Of a stretch of 64,000 nucleotides of DNA, positions 7,849 to 17,705 are shown piece after piece; the first letter of the stretch is position 1; each line of letters begins with the position of its first letter. The stretch is from positions 1 through 64,000 of the forward strand of contig NZ_BDCE01000067.1 of the NCBI RefSeq assembly GCF_001613345.1, read 5' to 3'. The notes below the pieces were generated by a model. It was not told where the DNA came from. It saw only the letters and a list, made by a program, of their open reading frames with translations, and did no database searches. The position numbers and the translations under genes were made by a program. This DNA is from Nocardia uniformis NBRC 13702 (GTDB lineage: Bacteria > Actinomycetota > Actinomycetes > Mycobacteriales > Mycobacteriaceae).

Positions 7849-9132
7849 GTGACCGCCGTCGCGGTCGCGGTATTCGTCGTCGCCTACGGCCTCATCGCCT
7901 CGGAGCGCATCAACAAGACCACCGCCGCACTCGGTGGCGCGGCGATTGTGCTCGCGCTGGGGGTGGTCGGTTCCGACGACGCCTTCTTCTCCCACGACAC
8001 CGGCGTCGACTGGAATGTCGTCTTCCTGCTGCTCGGCATGATGATTATCGTCGGCATACTGCGGCAGACCGGCGTATTCGAGTACGTGGCGATCTGGGCG
8101 GCCAAGCGCGCCAAGGGTTCTCCGCTGCGAGTGATGATCCTGCTGACGCTGATCACCGCGGCCTCCTCGGCCTTCCTCGACAATGTGACCACAGTGCTGC
8201 TCATCGCCCCGGTCACCCTGCTGGTGTGCGAACGGCTCGAGGTGTCGCCGACGCCCTTCCTGATCGCGGAGGTCCTCGCCTCCAATATCGGCGGCGCGGC
8301 CACCCTGATCGGTGATCCGCCCAATATCATTATCGGCAGCCGAGCAGACCTGTCGTTCAACGACTTCCTGGTGCACATGACACCGATCGTGGTGCTGGAG
8401 CTACTGGTGTTCACGCTGGTGCTGCCGTGGTTGTTCCGCGGCTCGTTCGAGGTCGATCCCGCGCGCGCGGCCGATGTCATGTCACTCAATGAGCGGGAGG
8501 CGATTCGGGATCCGCGCCTACTGACGAAATCCGGAATCGTGCTCTTTGCCGTGTTCATCGGATTCGTCGGACATTCCGTATTCCATATCGAACCATCCGT
8601 GGTGGCGCTGCTCGGCGCGGGTGCCCTGGTGCTGATTTCCGGTCTGCCACAACGCGATTACCTCTCGGCCGTGGAATGGGAGACGCTGCTCTTCTTCGCC
8701 GGATTGTTCATCATGGTCGGCGCACTGGTGAAGACCGGCGTCATCGCGCACCTGGCCGGACTGGCCACCGATGCCACCGATGGCAATGCCCTGCTGGCCA
8801 CCATGCTCATCCTGGTCGTCTCCGCACTGCTGTCCGGAATCGTCGACAACATCCCCTACGTCGCGACCATGAGCCCCCTGGTGTCCGAACTGGGCGAGAG
8901 TATGGGCCGGCACTCCGAGACCCTGTGGTGGGCGCTGGCCCTGGGAGCCGACTTCGGCGGCAATCTCACCGCCGTCGGGGCCAGCGCCAACGTGGTCATG
9001 CTCGGTATCGCCCGCCGCGCCGACAACCCGATCTCATTCTGGGAATTCACCCGGAAGGGCATTGTGGTCACGGTGATAACGGTGGCGGTCGCCGCCCCGT
9101 ATCTGTGGCTGCGATATTTCGTATTTGCCTGA
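7849..9132 (+). CDS. ArsB/NhaD-superfamily ion permease
   Basis: A 427-residue polytopic membrane protein with about eleven hydrophobic segments. Two internally related halves each carry an intramembrane motif: NVTTVLLIAPVTLL with IGDPPNIIIGS in the first, and VDNIPYVATMSPL with GGNLTAVGASANVVMLG in the second. This is the signature of the SLC13 / ArsB / NhaD group that moves anions (arsenite, dicarboxylates) or exchanges Na+/H+. No arsenic genes (arsR, arsC) are near, so an arsenite role is not supported. It follows a CBS protein in an apparent operon, which suggests nucleotide-controlled transport. GTG 7849 is used; the Shine-Dalgarno is weak. Confidence 0.85.
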   Translation: MTAVAVAVFVVAYGLIASERINKTTAALGGAAIVLALGVVGSDDAFFSHDTGVDWNVVFLLLGMMIIVGILRQTGVFEYVAIWAAKRAKGSPLRVMILLTLITAASSAFLDNVTTVLLIAPVTLLVCERLEVSPTPFLIAEVLASNIGGAATLIGDPPNIIIGSRADLSFNDFLVHMTPIVVLELLVFTLVLPWLFRGSFEVDPARAADVMSLNEREAIRDPRLLTKSGIVLFAVFIGFVGHSVFHIEPSVVALLGAGALVLISGLPQRDYLSAVEWETLLFFAGLFIMVGALVKTGVIAHLAGLATDATDGNALLATMLILVVSALLSGIVDNIPYVATMSPLVSELGESMGRHSETLWWALALGADFGGNLTAVGASANVVMLGIARRADNPISFWEFTRKGIVVTVITVAVAAPYLWLRYFVFA

Positions 9133-9217
9133 TCATTCGTGAGAAACGGCACATTACGGCGAAGATCTGCGTGGCGATTTCACATACGGTGGGTGTTGGA
9201 ACGAGAATTGCCGCGCC

Positions 9218-11302
9218 ATGCCTGTGTCATCCACCTCTTCGTCCACCACGCCCACCGCCGAGCTGGGCGGTGCCACCGCGCGCCGTGTCGACTACCGACA
9301 CGACCTCGACGGTCTGCGCGGTATCGCCATCGCCCTGGTCGTCATCTTCCACATCTGGTACGGCCGGGTATCGGGCGGCGTGGATGTCTTCCTGGTCCTG
9401 TCGGGATTCTTCTTCACCGGCATGCTGCTGCGGCGCGCCGACACCGGCTCGGTCGGGGTGGTCCCGACGCTGCGGCGGACGCTGCGGCGACTACTACCCG
9501 CCATGGTGGTGGTGCTGGCCGCGGTAGCGGTGGCGACCGTGCTGCTCCAGCCGTACACGCGCTGGTCGGATATGTCCGCGCAGACCCTGGCGTCGCTGTT
9601 CTATTACCAGAACTGGTACCTGGCGACATCCTGGACGAACTACCTGGCGGCCGATCCGGCGGTGAGCCCGCTCCAACATCTGTGGTCGATGTCGGTGCAG
9701 GGGCAGATGTACCTGGTGATGCTGGTGGCGGTAGCGGCGGTGGCGTGGGGGTGCCGACGGTTCGGGCGGACCCGGCTGGTGGCGCTGGCGGTGGCAGGGA
9801 CGTTCGGAGCGCTGTCGATCGCCTCGTTCATCTATGCCGCGCAGGGGGTTTCGACACAGCAGGGGTGGAACTACTACGACACCTTCGCGCGAGCGTGGGA
9901 GCCCCTGGTGGGCGCGCTGCTGGCGATTGCCGCGCCGTACATCTCACTGCCTCGTATCGCGCGGTCGGTACTCGCGATCGCGGGTCTGGCCGCCGTCCTC
10001 GCCTGCGGCTGGCTGGTGGACGGTGCCGCCCGATTCCCGGGACCGGACGCATTGCTGCCGGTGGGTGCGACCGTCGCGCTGATCGCCGCGGGCGCGAATA
10101 CCGGTGCGGCCGAACAGCCGTGGGTGAGCCGACTACTCGGCACCGCTCCGGCGGTGCGGCTGGGATCGCTGGCCTACTCCCTATACCTGTGGCACTGGCC
10201 GATTCTCATTTTCATGCTCGGCGAACGCAATATCCGCTCGGCGGGTCTCGTCGGCGGAATCGCGGTCATCACCGCGTCCCTGTTACTTGCCTACGCCACC
10301 AACCGGTTCATCGAAGAGCCGCTGCGCATGCGCGCCGAACCCACCGTCTCCCGTTCACACCGGCTGCGTATGGGCCTCGCGATATCGACCGTCGGCCTGC
10401 TGCTGATCGGGGGCACCGCCGTCTGGCAGGTGATCAATGGCGGCAAGCAGCAGCCCGTCGGCAATCTGGATCCGGTCCGCTATCCGGGCGCGGAGGCGCT
10501 GGCCAACGGCGCGCCGGTACCGCAGGCCGAAATGCGCCCGACCATCCAGGAGGCGCCTGCCGACAATTCCTACCCCACCCGGGACAACTGCATCTCCGAC
10601 TTCGATACCCGTGCGGTCATCACCTGCGAATACGGCGATACGACCGCGGAGCGCACCATTGCCGTCGTCGGCAATTCCCATGCCGAACACTGGGTTCCGG
10701 CCCTCCACGAGTTGGCCTTGGCGCACCACTTCCGCCTCACCGTTTTCCTGAAGATGGGCTGCCCGCTCACGGTGGCCGCCGAGCCCATGTACAAGGGTCT
10801 GCCCATTCCGGACTGCCGCGACTGGTCGCAGGAGGTCATCGACCGCCTCGCCGAGGATCGCCCCGACTGGGTCTTCACCACCAGCACCCGTCCCGCCTCC
10901 GACGGCGGCGACGAAACCCCCGACGACTACCTCGATGTCTGGTCGGCGCTGTCGAACCGCGATCTCAATGTCCTCGCCATTCGGGACACCCCGTGGTTGC
11001 GCCGCGGGGACGTCCGCTACCGCGCCATCGACTGCCTCGCCGCGGGCGGCGACCGCTTCGAGTGCGGGATGAAGCGCACCGACGCACTGTCACCGGTCGA
11101 TCCGGCCGCGGCCCCCGCCGCGAACTTCCCACAGGTCTACACCCTCGATCTCAGCAACGCGGTCTGCGAACCGGAGGTATGCGCGGTCGTCGAGGGCAAT
11201 ATCCTCGTCTACCACGACGAACACCACTTCACCGCGAGCTACGCGCGGTCTCTCGCACCGGAATTGGGCAGGCACCTGAACCCTATTCTCGGCTGGTGGT
11301 AG
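9218..11302 (+). CDS. Acyltransferase-3 (OafA/YrhL-like) membrane O-acyltransferase with C-terminal SGNH domain
   Basis: The 694-residue protein joins an N-terminal AT3 domain (about residues 27-370, roughly ten transmembrane helices; RHDLDGLRGIAIALVVIFH holds the conserved Arg and His) to a C-terminal extracytoplasmic SGNH hydrolase-like domain (about 470-690). The SGNH block I motif GNSHAEHW is near residue 483 and the catalytic Asp-x-x-His element appears as YHDEHHFTASYA near 667. Such fusions (OafA type) move an acyl group across the membrane and transfer it to envelope carbohydrates such as arabinogalactan, peptidoglycan or glycolipid. The ATG at 9218 has GGAACGAG upstream. Its 3' end overlaps the convergent TetR gene by 20 bp. 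Acceptor unknown. Confidence 0.88.
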   Translation: MPVSSTSSSTTPTAELGGATARRVDYRHDLDGLRGIAIALVVIFHIWYGRVSGGVDVFLVLSGFFFTGMLLRRADTGSVGVVPTLRRTLRRLLPAMVVVLAAVAVATVLLQPYTRWSDMSAQTLASLFYYQNWYLATSWTNYLAADPAVSPLQHLWSMSVQGQMYLVMLVAVAAVAWGCRRFGRTRLVALAVAGTFGALSIASFIYAAQGVSTQQGWNYYDTFARAWEPLVGALLAIAAPYISLPRIARSVLAIAGLAAVLACGWLVDGAARFPGPDALLPVGATVALIAAGANTGAAEQPWVSRLLGTAPAVRLGSLAYSLYLWHWPILIFMLGERNIRSAGLVGGIAVITASLLLAYATNRFIEEPLRMRAEPTVSRSHRLRMGLAISTVGLLLIGGTAVWQVINGGKQQPVGNLDPVRYPGAEALANGAPVPQAEMRPTIQEAPADNSYPTRDNCISDFDTRAVITCEYGDTTAERTIAVVGNSHAEHWVPALHELALAHHFRLTVFLKMGCPLTVAAEPMYKGLPIPDCRDWSQEVIDRLAEDRPDWVFTTSTRPASDGGDETPDDYLDVWSALSNRDLNVLAIRDTPWLRRGDVRYRAIDCLAAGGDRFECGMKRTDALSPVDPAAAPAANFPQVYTLDLSNAVCEPEVCAVVEGNILVYHDEHHFTASYARSLAPELGRHLNPILGWW

Positions 11303-11861
11303 CGGGCTGCTCTGTCAGCAACACCGCGAGCTGATCGCGAACGTCGGCGAGCGGGCGGGTGGATTTCAGCGCCCGCGCCTGAATGACCGCGCCCTGTATC
11401 GCACTGAGTAGCGAGCCTGCCAGCGAGCGCGCCCGGTCGGCGGGAATTCCATCGCGAGACAACGCATTCGCTACCAACTCGGTCCACTCCTCGAAGGCGT
11501 GGGCCGCGGCGGCCTGCACCCGGGGTTCGGATTCGGCCAGCGCCGCACTGACCACCGGGCAGCCCGCGGTGAACGAGGTGGTCTCCAGATTCTTCCGCCA
11601 CCAGTTGATCAGGTGCTCGAGCCACTGCCGCGCCGACCCGACCGCGGTGATCCGGGCGAGAACAGCCGTCATGCGCTCCCCCGCCACCCGCGTCGCCTCC
11701 TCGACCAGTTCGCCCTTCCCCGCCGGGAAGTGCTGATACAGCGAATTGCGGGAGGCCCGGCTGCGGTCGAGCAGCGCGGCCAGTCCGGTGCCGTGCACCC
11801 CCTGCTCCCGCACCAGTTCGATGGCGCTCTCGATCAGCCTGTCACGCGGTCCGGCACTCAC
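11283..11861 (-). CDS. TetR-family repressor, LmrA/YxaF-like
   Basis: 192 residues with an N-terminal helix-turn-helix (GVHGTGLAALLDRSRASRNSLYQHF at about residues 21-45) and a C-terminal helical ligand domain with FTAGCPVVSAALAE, typical of the LmrA/YxaF subgroup. GTG 11861 has GAGGAGG 4-5 nt upstream. It is divergent from a PaaI-type thioesterase, and the 95-bp space between them holds a perfect 17-bp inverted repeat, so it most likely represses both genes and is released by an unknown, perhaps acyl or aromatic, ligand. Confidence 0.88.
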   Translation of the reverse strand: MSAGPRDRLIESAIELVREQGVHGTGLAALLDRSRASRNSLYQHFPAGKGELVEEATRVAGERMTAVLARITAVGSARQWLEHLINWWRKNLETTSFTAGCPVVSAALAESEPRVQAAAAHAFEEWTELVANALSRDGIPADRARSLAGSLLSAIQGAVIQARALKSTRPLADVRDQLAVLLTEQPATTSRE

Positions 11862-11884
11862 GGGGCCTCCTCACACTGCCTTGC

Positions 11885-11938
11885 GTGAACCGATCGGTCC
11901 ATGTTCCAATCATGACAGATGTGGACCGATCGGTTCAC
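11885..11938. promoter_or_regulatory. TetR operator: perfect 17-bp inverted repeat
   Basis: The arm gtgaaccgatcggtcca (11885-11901) is exactly the reverse complement of 11922-11938, with a 20-bp spacer. Each arm itself contains the palindrome ACCGATCGGT, so there are probably two dimer sites whose centres are 37 bp apart. The site lies between the TetR and thioesterase genes and overlaps where both promoters must be. Confidence 0.8.
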
Positions 11939-11956
11939 CGAAAGGATGGAAAATTC

Positions 11957-12406
11957 ATGACCACCGCCGAGATCGACTACAGCAAGCTGTCCGGTCTGGA
12001 ACTACTGCGGACCGCCATGAATCTCCCCGACCGTCCGCCGTTCATCGGCGACCTGCTCGGTATGGGGGTCGAATCCCTCGAATACGGCAATGTCGTCTTC
12101 ACCCTCGAGACCCGCCCGGACTTCGCCAATCCGCTGGGTTCCACCCACGGCGGCATCTGCGCGACCCTGCTCGACTCGGTCATGGGGTGCGCCGTCCACA
12201 CCACCCTCGAAGCGGGTATCGGCTACACCACCCTGGAACTGAAGATCAATTACATCCGCGCGGTCCCCACCAGCGGCCGCAAGCTCACCGCCACCGGCAC
12301 CACCATCCACGTCGGCCGCACCACCGCCACCGCCGAGGGCCGCGTCGTGGACGACCAGGGCCGCCTGGTCGCCCACGCCACCACCACCTGCGTCATCTTC
12401 CGCTGA
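11957..12406 (+). CDS. PaaI-type hotdog-fold acyl-CoA thioesterase
   Basis: A 149-residue hotdog protein. The helix with NPLGSTHGGICATLLDSVMG (near residues 55-75) is the PaaI/thioesterase signature, with Asn and the His-Gly-Gly turn lining the thioester site; the strands TTLELKINYIRAV and GRTTATAEGRVVDD follow. These enzymes hydrolyse aromatic or medium-chain acyl-CoAs. ATG 11957 is preceded by an AAAGGA element; the open frame runs back to 11885 but would include the operator. Divergently arranged with, and presumably repressed by, the adjacent TetR. The 3' end overlaps convergent kdpC by 14 bp. Confidence 0.87.
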   Translation: MTTAEIDYSKLSGLELLRTAMNLPDRPPFIGDLLGMGVESLEYGNVVFTLETRPDFANPLGSTHGGICATLLDSVMGCAVHTTLEAGIGYTTLELKINYIRAVPTSGRKLTATGTTIHVGRTTATAEGRVVDDQGRLVAHATTTCVIFR

Positions 12407-13283
12407 CGAGACCGCGGAACGGATACCGCTGATCGAGGTCCAGATTGAGTTCCACGACATTCACGCGCGGCTCACCGAGGAACCCGAGGGTGCGGCCTTC
12501 GGTGTGCGCCTCGACTACCGCGCGCACCTGATCTTCGGTAGCACTGCGGGCCTTGGCGATTCGCGCCACCTGGATGGCCGCGTACTCCGGGGAGATATGC
12601 GGGTCCAGGCCGCTGGCGCTGGCGGTGACGGCGTCGGCGGGCACCGCGGCCCGCTGCGGCGCATTCCCGAGAATCGGGACGACCCGACCGATGGCGTAAT
12701 CCTCGCCCGCGACTGCGCATTCGACCCGCACACCCCGGTACTCGGCCAGGAACGGGTTCTTCGTGGTCGCACACGGTTCGTTGACGCTGACCACCTTGAC
12801 GGGGTGATCGACCTCGCCGTCTGCCGCGCGCGGGCCGATGACCGACAGCACCGCGCCGACCCCGGCCGGGGTGCAGAACTCGCGGCGGCCGTCCACACCC
12901 TCGAGTTCGCCGACCTCCCTGCTACGCGCGCACACCATGGTGAGCAGGCTGGGGCGGTCGGCGGAATCGATCATGTCCTCCGGGCCGAGGTTGGTGGCAC
13001 CGGTGGACAGCGGATCGTAGCCGTCGCCGGCCGCCGAGGGGCGGCTCTGGAAGTACTGCACCAGAGCCTTGCCATCGGAATCGGTGAAGGACTGCCCGAT
13101 CAGGCTGGAGCCCACCGTCTTTCCGTCGGCTTCGATGAGCGAGCCATCGGCACTGTCTTTCAGTCCGGGCACTTGCGCGACCGCGAAAACCGCCAGGGGA
13201 TAGACGATTCCGGTGATCACCGTGAGCACCAGCAGCGCGCGCAGCGCCGCCAGATGTTGCCGGATCCAGGTTGACTTACGCAT
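12393..13283 (-). CDS. kdpC: Potassium-transporting ATPase subunit C, with long extracytoplasmic insertion
   Basis: KdpC is the single-span subunit that stabilises the KdpFABC high-affinity K+ pump. The membrane anchor is at residues 12-38 and the family C-terminal block ASGLDPHISPEYAAIQVARI is near residue 226. At 296 residues it is about 100 longer than the E. coli protein; the extra sequence lies between the YDPLSTGATNLGP element and the C-terminal block, and contains four Cys (118, 137, 171, 189) on the outer face, able to form two disulfides. Start ATG 13283 is separated from the kdpB stop by one base, so it is translationally coupled. Confidence 0.93.
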   Translation of the reverse strand: MRKSTWIRQHLAALRALLVLTVITGIVYPLAVFAVAQVPGLKDSADGSLIEADGKTVGSSLIGQSFTDSDGKALVQYFQSRPSAAGDGYDPLSTGATNLGPEDMIDSADRPSLLTMVCARSREVGELEGVDGRREFCTPAGVGAVLSVIGPRAADGEVDHPVKVVSVNEPCATTKNPFLAEYRGVRVECAVAGEDYAIGRVVPILGNAPQRAAVPADAVTASASGLDPHISPEYAAIQVARIAKARSATEDQVRAVVEAHTEGRTLGFLGEPRVNVVELNLDLDQRYPFRGLVSGR

Positions 13284-13284
13284 A

Positions 13285-15429
<2,145 letters not shown>

Positions 15430-15430
15430 G

Positions 15431-17101
15431 TCAGTGGATTCCTTCGGCGAGCGGCCCGAGCGCGAGCGCGGGCAGGAAGGTGAGGGCGACCAGGATGACG
15501 GTCACGCCGACGACCATGCCGACGAACTGCGGCCGGTGGGTCGGGAGCGTGCCGATCGACTCGGGAGTGGTGCCCTGTCGGGCCAGCGAACCGGCCAGTG
15601 CGAGAACGAAGATCATCGGCAGGAACCGGCCGAAGGCCATGGCCAGACCGAGTGCGGTATTGAACCACTCGGTATTGCCGGTCAGACCCGCGAAGGCCGA
15701 ACCATTGTTATTGGCGGCGGAGGTGAAGGCGTACAACACCTCCGATAAGCCGTGCGGTCCCGAGTTCAGCATGCTCTCGCGTTGTCCGGGCAGCGCCATG
15801 GCACACGCGGTGCCGATGAGCACCAGCAGCGGGCTGACCAAGAAGTAGGCCGCGGCCAGCTTGATCTCACGCGGAGTGATCTTCTTGCCCAGGTATTCCG
15901 GAGTGCGGCCGACCATTAGACCGGCGACGAAAACCGTTATGACAGCGAGGATCAGCATGCCGTACAGACCGGAACCGACACCGCCCGGCGCGACCTCACC
16001 GAGCTGCATATTGAACAGCAGCATGGCCCCGCCGAGGCTGGTGTACGAGTCGTGGAACGAATCCACCGACCCGGTCGAGGTCAGCGTGGTCGATGCCGCG
16101 AAAACGGCCGAATTCGCCACGCCGAACCGCTGTTCGACGCCTTCCATCGACGCGCCGACAGCGGTCGGCACCGTGCCGTGATGCTGCAGCTGGAAGAACA
16201 TCGTCAGCGACCAGCTGACCATTGCGATGGTGCCCATGACCGCCGCGATGGCGAAGCCCTGCTTCGTGCTCCCCACCATACGACCGAAGGTGCGCGGCAA
16301 CGAGAAGCTGATCACCAGCAGCAGGAAGATTTCGAGCCAGTTCGTCCAGGTGGACGGGTTCTCGAACGGATGGGAGGAGTTGACGTTGTAGAAGCCGCCA
16401 CCATTCGTACCGAGATCCTTGATGGCCTCCTGACTGGCGACCGGGCCACCGGGCAGGGTCTGCTGGGCACCGGTGACGGTATCGATCACGTGGTCGTTCA
16501 AGACGAAATTCTGTACCGCGCCACCGGCCACCAGCACGATGGCCGCCAGGAATGAGATCGGCAGCAGAATCCGGATGGTTCCCCTCACCAGATCCACCCA
16601 GAAGTTGCCGAGGTCGCCGGTGCGCGTGCGGGCGAAGCCACGCACCAGCGCGATCGCGACCGACATACCCACGGCCGCGGACACGAAGTTCTGTACCGCC
16701 AGACCACCCATCTGGACCAGATGCCCATAGGTGGATTCGCCGCTGTAGTTCTGCCAGTTCGTATTCGTCACGAAGCTGACGGCGGTGTTCCAGGCCAGCT
16801 CCGGGGTCAACTCGGTGCCCGGATCATTCAGGTGCAGCGGCAGTTTGCCCTGCAGCAGCTGAAAGAAGAAGAGGAACAGGATGCCGACCGCCGAGAAGGC
16901 GAGCACGCTGCGTGCGTAGACCGCCCAATTGTGCTCGACACCGGGCTTCACTCCGATCAGGCGATAGATCAGCCGCTCGACGCGAGAATGCTTGGTGCCG
17001 TTGTAAACCCGGTACATGTAGTCGCCCAGCGGAATATGGACCAGGGCCAGCGCGATGACCAGGGACGCCAGAAAGACGATCCCCGCGGTTGTCGTGTTCA
17101 C
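15431..17101 (-). CDS. kdpA: Potassium-transporting ATPase K+-binding subunit A
   Basis: KdpA is the channel-like subunit of the Kdp pump, related to the KtrB/TrkH superfamily with four membrane-pore-membrane repeats. The 556-residue protein shows the selectivity loops, including GTNGGGFYNVNSSHPFENP near residue 230 and ANNNGSAFAGLTG near 465. The GTG start at 17101 directly abuts the TAG of kdpF with no spacer, so its translation depends on kdpF. Normal length and complete. Confidence 0.96.
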   Translation of the reverse strand: MNTTTAGIVFLASLVIALALVHIPLGDYMYRVYNGTKHSRVERLIYRLIGVKPGVEHNWAVYARSVLAFSAVGILFLFFFQLLQGKLPLHLNDPGTELTPELAWNTAVSFVTNTNWQNYSGESTYGHLVQMGGLAVQNFVSAAVGMSVAIALVRGFARTRTGDLGNFWVDLVRGTIRILLPISFLAAIVLVAGGAVQNFVLNDHVIDTVTGAQQTLPGGPVASQEAIKDLGTNGGGFYNVNSSHPFENPSTWTNWLEIFLLLVISFSLPRTFGRMVGSTKQGFAIAAVMGTIAMVSWSLTMFFQLQHHGTVPTAVGASMEGVEQRFGVANSAVFAASTTLTSTGSVDSFHDSYTSLGGAMLLFNMQLGEVAPGGVGSGLYGMLILAVITVFVAGLMVGRTPEYLGKKITPREIKLAAAYFLVSPLLVLIGTACAMALPGQRESMLNSGPHGLSEVLYAFTSAANNNGSAFAGLTGNTEWFNTALGLAMAFGRFLPMIFVLALAGSLARQGTTPESIGTLPTHRPQFVGMVVGVTVILVALTFLPALALGPLAEGIH

Positions 17102-17188
17102 CTAGAACCTTTCCGGAAACAGCAGCGCTGCGATCAGGTAGACGGCGATGCCGATAGCCAGTACCAGACCGATAATGTTCTGGGTCAC
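17102..17188 (-). CDS. kdpF: KdpF small membrane subunit (28 aa)
   Basis: A 28-codon frame directly upstream of kdpA encodes one hydrophobic helix starting MTQNIIGLVLAIG and ending LLFPERF, the KdpF pattern (a helix followed by LxxPExF). KdpF stabilises the KdpABC complex in the membrane. It starts with GTG 17188, which overlaps the stop of the preceding small ORF by 4 bp (GTGA), and its TAG touches the kdpA start. Confidence 0.9.
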   Translation of the reverse strand: MTQNIIGLVLAIGIAVYLIAALLFPERF

Positions 17189-17268
17189 AGCCGCTCTACC
17201 CCGCGTTGGATCAGGCCGAGCAAGGCGAAAACCGCCACCGTCAGCACCGTGAACACCACGACGGACAT
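17185..17268 (-). CDS. Unannotated 27-aa membrane ORF leading the kdp operon
   Basis: A 27-residue product with one hydrophobic helix starts MSVVVFTVLTVAVFALLGL and ends in a basic-acidic tail QRGVERL. ATG 17268 is preceded by GAGAGGAAGG at about 9 nt, and its TGA overlaps the kdpF GTG by 4 bp, so it is the first translated frame of the kdpFABC message. The size and helix plus short charged tail resemble KdpF, but it is a different sequence. I do not recognise a named family. It could be a second pump stabiliser, a membrane sensor peptide, or only a translational entry point for kdpF. Confidence 0.75.
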   Translation of the reverse strand: MSVVVFTVLTVAVFALLGLIQRGVERL

Positions 17269-17549
17269 AAGTTGAAACCTTCCTCTCTGCGGCGCGACCG
17301 GAGATGCGCCGGAGTGAGTCAAGCGCTCAGTTGGCTCGGTTTCGAGATCGTTTACGGCTTCTTAGCGTGTCCGGGCCCCGCTTTGACGAGTCGCTTACAG
17401 CAAACTCGCGGCGTACCGCCGAATGCCGTCAATGCACCCGGCGATCCTGTAAAGAAGTCGCTAATGCTCGACCGATCGGCCACCACGGCGGTAGACAGTG
17501 TGGAACCTCGATCCGAGCGCCTCGGGCGCATATCGAAAAGGAGATGTCA
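17269..17549. promoter_or_regulatory. Divergent kdp regulatory region
   Basis: This 281-bp space separates the kdp pump operon (minus) from the small ORF-kdpD-kdpE operon (plus). It must hold both promoters and the KdpE sites. I see an inverted pair TTACAG (17395-17400) and CTGTAA (17447-17452), and related AT-richer elements (GTTTACGGCTTCTTAGCG near 17350; TGTAAAGAAGTCGCTAA near 17448) that could be KdpE boxes. The assignment is by location only. Confidence 0.45.
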
Positions 17550-17705
17550 GTGCCGGACATAGCGTGCACCCTGCTGGTGATCTTCGGCTTCCTGGCCGGT
17601 GCGCTGTGCCTGCGGATACTCGCTGGAGCATCCGCGCCGAAGCGGGTGCGAGTGCGGGTGCCGCGTACTGCGAACCGCTCCCCGCGCGCGATGATCAGGC
17701 CGTGA
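17550..17705 (+). CDS. Unannotated 51-aa membrane ORF overlapping kdpD
   Basis: A 51-residue product starts MPDIACTLLVIFGFLAGALC (one transmembrane helix) and is followed by an Arg/Lys-rich cytoplasmic-looking tail (KRVRVRVPRT). AAAAGGAG ends 6 nt before GTG 17550, an excellent Shine-Dalgarno (an ATG at 17544 would abut it). Its TGA overlaps the kdpD GTG by 4 bp (GTGA), so kdpD translation is coupled to it. No named family recognised. It may modulate the membrane sensor KdpD or simply serve as its translational leader. Confidence 0.72.
   Translation: MPDIACTLLVIFGFLAGALCLRILAGASAPKRVRVRVPRTANRSPRAMIRP

Noticed and set aside
7849..9132. Permease as an arsenite exporter (arsB)
   Set aside because: Superfamily motifs fit, but there is no arsR, arsC or arsenic context; the CBS partner points to another ion or nucleotide-controlled transport.
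9139..11334. A long plus-strand frame overlapping the acyltransferase gene in another frame
   Set aside because: The Arg/Gly-rich, low-hydrophobicity product is typical of an out-of-frame shadow; the acyltransferase frame carries all motifs.
17269..17549. A c-di-AMP (ydaO-type) riboswitch before kdp
   Set aside because: I could not find the conserved riboswitch core in either direction; the space is better explained as a KdpE-controlled divergent promoter.
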